Source: Antedon mediterranea | Lineage: Eukaryota; Echinodermata; Crinoidea; Comatulida; Antedonidae | Length of the DNA: 60,000 nucleotides | Assembly: GCF_964355755.1 (NCBI RefSeq) | Contig: NC_092680.1 | Location: 9,217,001 to 9,277,000, forward strand | Reading direction: 5' to 3' | In this document: positions 52,001 through 58,000 of the stretch, piece by piece | Layout of the letters: each line of letters opens with the position of its first letter | Position numbering within the stretch: position 1 is the first letter of the stretch | Made by a program: the position numbers and the translations under genes | The notes under the pieces: generated by a model | Databases searched by the model: none | The model's input: only the letters and a program-made list of their open reading frames with translations | What the model was told of the DNA's origin: nothing

Positions 52001-55000
52001 GCACTAGGCCAGGATTGAACCCTGAAAGACAATGTATGGTACATAAAAAATCCTCACCTTCCATTGGTAGCAGCCACTAGTTATACCTGTTACAGCTAAA
52101 CCATAGCCTCTTCCTCCAGAACCATGCACCAGTGTGTTCCCTTCTTCAACAGTGCAACAGACAGCCTTCTCTGTATCAAAGAGAACATCTTGCATTGACT
52201 GACCACAAGGGTCTTCCTCTTGAACATCTGGGCTAACAGACTTTGCTACTTGTTCTGGCTTCTGCATCTCCTTAAGAAATTTTTTCTTGGCAGTGGCAAT
52301 AGGTGTGAACCACATGCTTGCTGAGATATTTGCCAACAACTCCTCAATCATCTGGTAATAAAGAACAGGGTCAATTACTCATACATTTGTATTTTATTTA
52401 CCTTTATATGATTGTTTATTGAACAAATTATTATTAGTAGTTTATATATACCTTTTTATTAATTCAATAAATGTTATTCTCTTTTGCATTCATAAGTAAA
52501 TCATCTAAAATACATGGCAGAAATAATAAGGTACCTTTGATTGCTGAATCTTGTTTAAACCAGCAGAATTGGATAATATATAATTCAACAGGTGTAGAGC
52601 TAGTAGTCTTGTTCTGAGGTTGTGAAGGTGAGGTAAAGCTGAAACAGCAAAGGTTAAATTGTGATATGACTATGCTAAATGACAACAGAAGAGGAATGGA
52701 TTAATAGGTCTGAAAAGCTTCAGATGAATGGTGGAAAAGAATAAAGATGACTTGCTTGGGAGTAGAAGAATGAAAGAAAGTACGCTAAAGGAAGAACATA
52801 TGAGCAGCATCAAATGAATGACAGCAACCCCTTATAAAATAGTTGTACAAAATCATTAAAAATCTAATGTTATATATTATAGAACACCTAAATAATAATT
52901 CCTGTCATTTGATTGGATAATTGTGGGTCACATGGCATGCAATAATACGCACTATTAAACGATCATTTGATTGTACTTTTTTTCGTGTACGTAAAAAAAA
53001 AATCTGTTCCCGTTTGGAAAATATTTTTTTTTATACTATTGCTCTTGAAATACAACAGCGCCACTGCCTGGTTGAAATATAACCTTTCATAATTCACCTC
53101 ATGCCATTATTTGTACCATTACACTCATAAACATTCATTATTTGTTTACTATCATATATTTAGAAAGATGAATAACTTGTTATGTTGTAGAATGGATAAA
53201 TGTACCTGTGATCTTATCCTGTCCAGTAATATGGAGCAGTAGGCTGAGCCATTCATTACAAGCCATCTTATTGGTCAAAGTTAATGATGACGATGACACA
53301 CGATGTAGGAATACCAATAGGTCACCTAATGATGACTCGGCCATACTCTTCATTTTCTTGCTAACACGAACCCCTAAAATCAAATATGCTTGTATTTTAT
53401 TCTTATAAAATAAAATGCTTGAATTCGTAAATATAAATACAGTAGAAGCCCTCATTAGGCCGGGACACTTTACTGTTTTCAAATGAGGGGCAATATATGT
53501 TAACACTACAGCTAACCACTGGGGATTCTACTGACAAATGAAGGGCAATATATGTTAACACTACAGCTAACCACTGGGGATTCTACTGACAAATGAAGGG
53601 CAATATATGTTAACACTACAGCTAACCACTACGGATTCACTTTTCTGTTTTCAAATGAAGGGCAATATATGTTAACACTACAGCTAACCACTAGGGATTC
53701 ACTTTTCTGTTTTCAAATGAAGGGCAATATATGTTAACACTACAGCTAACCACTGGGGATTCTACTGACAAATGAAGGGCAATATATGTTAACACTACAG
53801 CTAACCACTGGGGATTCTACTGACAAATGAAGGGCAATATATGTTAACACTACAGCTAACCACTACGGATTCACTTTTCTGTTTTCAAATGAAGGGCAAT
53901 ATATGTTAACACTACAGCTAACCACTAGGGATTCACTTTTCTGTTTTCAAATGAAGGGCAATATATGTTAACACTACAGCTAACCACTAGGGGTTCACTT
54001 TTCTGTTTTCAAATGAGGGGCAATATATGTTAACAGTACAGCTAACCACTGGGGATTCTACTGACAAATGAAGGGCAATATATGTTAACACTACAGCTAA
54101 CCACTAGGGATTCACTTTTCTGTTTTCAAATGAAGGGCAATATATGTTAACACTACAGCTAACCACTAGGGGTTCACTTTTCTGTTTTCAAATGAGGGGC
54201 AATATATGTTAACAGTACAGCTAACCACTGGGGATTCTACTGACAAATGAAGGGCAATATATGTTAACACTACAGCTAACCACTAGGGATTCACTTTTCT
54301 GTTTTAAAATGAAGGGCAATACTACAGCTAACAACTAGGGGTTCACTTTTCTGTTTTCAAATGAGGGGCAATATATGTTAACACTACAGCTAACCACTAG
54401 GGGTTCACTTTTCTGTTTTCAAATGAGGGGCAATATATGTTAACACTACATCTAACCACTGGGGATTCTACTGTATGCTAACATTTCAACTTCAAAATGT
54501 TTTGATAATTATTGTTCTTTTTATTTTGTGACTAAGGGGCCAACTGTTTACTGATTTATATTTCTGATCAAGGCTTCCCTCTTTAAAGAAGACTAAATAG
54601 ATATAATTTAGTTTATGGAAAAACCATTTTGTGACTATAAAGTAATATAAAAAATTCTCTGCATATCCTACGTTGAATTTATAACCATGTTACTAGAGTT
54701 AATACAAATAAAGCGTACCTTTCTTGCTTGTTTTCTCTTTGGTACCATCTTGAGAAGATGATGTGTCCTTACATTTGTCTTCTAATATGTAGGTCCTGGA
54801 AGCCATCTTTACTAATCGTATCAATTGGTTGTAGAGCAGTTCTACCACTGCATTTATCACATGTTTCTCCAGCTTTTTATCATGAATTCTGGAAAAATAA
54901 AATGAGAAGTGAAAAAAAAAACCTGAGCCTTATTAATGTTTTCTCAAAGCCCTGAGGCATCGGGGCAGTGGGTTCTTGGTGTTAACATTCTTCTTCAATT

Positions 55001-58000
55001 CAGATAAAATATAAAATAATTCATAGGTTAGTGTGTTTTTCAGTGAAAAATGATTGGGTATAATCATAAAATAACCAAATAATTACTCTGTGCTAATAGC
55101 AATAATCTGTAGCAATCTGGTACTAGCCACATGTACAATTGTAGAGATGTGAGACATAGAGGCATCAGAAGAAGACACTGGTCTGAGGTTAGATGACTGT
55201 TGATCACACAGTTGTGATAGTATCATTAACACGCCACTGGTTACTGCAACAGTGATATCTGCAGGCTGGTATTGGACACTAAGAGCACAGAGTGTTAGCA
55301 GTATTTGCTTCTGACGAGCACCTGCAAATATAATTAAAGGTTTCTTAACCTAACTTTCATTTCATTTTTATAATACAGTAATATTATATGTATATTGAAA
55401 ACTAACTTTAAATTCAAATGACTGGAATATTATTTGTTTTTCTATCTATGCTGTTTGGTAAATCAGTCAATAGATTTTTTGAAAAACATAGCAAGGATCT
55501 ATTATATGTAATAGTTACCTAAATAGGAAACGCAAAATGCTACAAAAGCATTAACTTTACACATATAGAAATAAAGAAGAATTAAATACCTTTACCAGCT
55601 TTGATGTCTTGTTCTTTAGATGCTAATGTAAGAGCAAGATGCTCATAAATATGGTGTGCTACTTCTTGTATTTCTTGCTGTACAGAGGAATTAGCAGAGT
55701 GTATACCATCCTATATACAATAAAAATAATAGTATTAGCAACTACTAAAGGAGTGTCCCCTTAATAGAGGTGAATCCTGAATATGGTTGGTTTTAGCGTT
55801 AATAAACCTATATGGCCTATCATTCGATTCACATGAAAGTGTCCCCTTGATAGGAGAGTCCTCTGAATAGGAGTGTCCCAATGGAGGGCTTCTATTGTAA
55901 TTGTAAAATAACAATGTATCGGGTCATTTTGAACAGTGTTACATGACATATCTACCAGGCATGACTGCACATCAATACATGATTATATGGATTATGGCAA
56001 TTTAAAAGGCATTAAAAAGGTAGTTTGATCCAATCAAACAGAAACATACTGGCTTTCCCACTGAATATATTGAAACCTTAGCTATGGTGAGCTAATTGTT
56101 GCACAGACATTGTATTCATGATGGCTGTAAGGATTTGAGTAAAATTATTTACTAATTTATCCAGACATTTTTTTTTCAGTTATGTGGTATGTTACTGCAG
56201 TAATACTACTAAATAAACAAACCTGATAATGATATAGCTGATTCGATTCAGGTGTAGATTCCAAAGGCAGTCCAAACTCAAAACAGCCGCTAAGAAACTG
56301 TAAATATACAGTGCTGAGAAGGGGCATGGAACTGAACGTAGGTGTGAAGCTACTAAATAGGCCTGGAAGAACATCCTTTGCTTTAGTACTTTCACCACCA
56401 TGAAGCAACGCATATATCTGATGCAGAGAATCTAAACGAATCTAAATAATAAAAATTGCATTTACTTTGTCTTCATTCCTGAATATACAGAATTTAAAAC
56501 CATGACCATATATGTAAGTATAATTAGACTAATTTGGACAAAAGATATTGGCAAATCAATTGTTAATGCAATCTACGGTAAATAAGGTACTTACATACAT
56601 ATACCATCATTGCAAAATGTTGATCTTATTTGACTTAAGCATTTTAATAATTACCTCAGCTCTACTTTGCTGTCTCTGCATGGCTGTGATAATCAACTTG
56701 GGGTCAGTACATGACCCCTCTTCTTCAAACTTTGCTGATGATGAAAACTCACTACAAACAAACTCACATATTTCTGAACAAATGTCATTAACTGAAATTG
56801 TAGAAAGAAGTTTGTATGCAAAGTATTTGAAAAAAATATTTAGTTGATTGTTATATTTCATATGTTAAAATATCAAACTTGGACAACTCAAAAAGATAAA
56901 AAAATAGAACAGTCCACACTTGACCATGGTACTATACTCAAATCATTATCAGATTATTTTCAAAGCATGCCCTTACAATAGCTAAAATGGAGTGTACTCA
57001 TCCATTGATTCTTTACATTTAAACAGTTGGCAAGCTAGTTTATCATTTGTCAGGCAATTTATTCTTATCATTTACAACTTATATCAAGTTATATAATTCA
57101 AACCCTACCTTGCTGCACATGTTTCAAGTCACACTTCTCTGATCGACCTTGTACCGTATTACTTTTGTTAGACTTGTACTGAGGTTGGCTATGATCACTT
57201 TTTGAAACTGTTGCCTATAAATAAATAGAAAATAGTTAGGAAAGCATTTATTTAGAAAATTTCAGGGTACAATGCGACTTCAATAATTGTTGTTTAATTG
57301 GCGCAATATAACTGTTTGATTATTATTATACAAAAGAGCACCACATTCAAATTCCAAGTAAAATTAATTAATTTACATTTACCAATTGTTGCTCATTATT
57401 TTCGTCATATTTCACTTCAGTTTCCAGTTCGGAATCACTAAGTGAGTAATGGACATCTGCTTGGTCTACAGATAAAACACACAAAATATTGAATGACATA
57501 AACATTAATAAAAAGCATATCTTATTCTAAAGGTATTAACCATTGGAACAAATTATATTTCTCTATATAAGAATAGATACAAGTTGTAGTAATTCCTATA
57601 TTATTGGAAAGTGCGACAAAACATACATATTTAAATTTTCAGTTTTTGAATGTGCAAGTCAACTAAAGTCGATAAGTCACAGTATTCAAAGTTAAAAATT
57701 GACCAATTATAACAAAGTTTTAAAATGTTATGCTGACTTTAAATGAAATAAAAGGTTCAGCAAAACTCTTAAAGATTTTGGGCAGAACATAGATACAAAG
57801 CTGCAATATTCGTTTTAAAGAAATGAACTTGATTGATTTGATGTCGAGGATTGGTCAATGTTGACATTTGACAATTAATCACAAATGTTTTTTTTCATAA
57901 GGTGATCGAAAGGATAACTACAACCAAAAGCATTTATAAAAAGAACAAATTGTTCTTCAATAAATTGGTTATAATACATATATATAATACATTGTTATAA

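Noticed and set aside
52464-52685. Longer open frame overlapping HERC1 window exon 13
   Set aside because: Its frame does not match the phases of exons 12 and 14. The alternative frame gives the conserved LPHLHNLR sequence.
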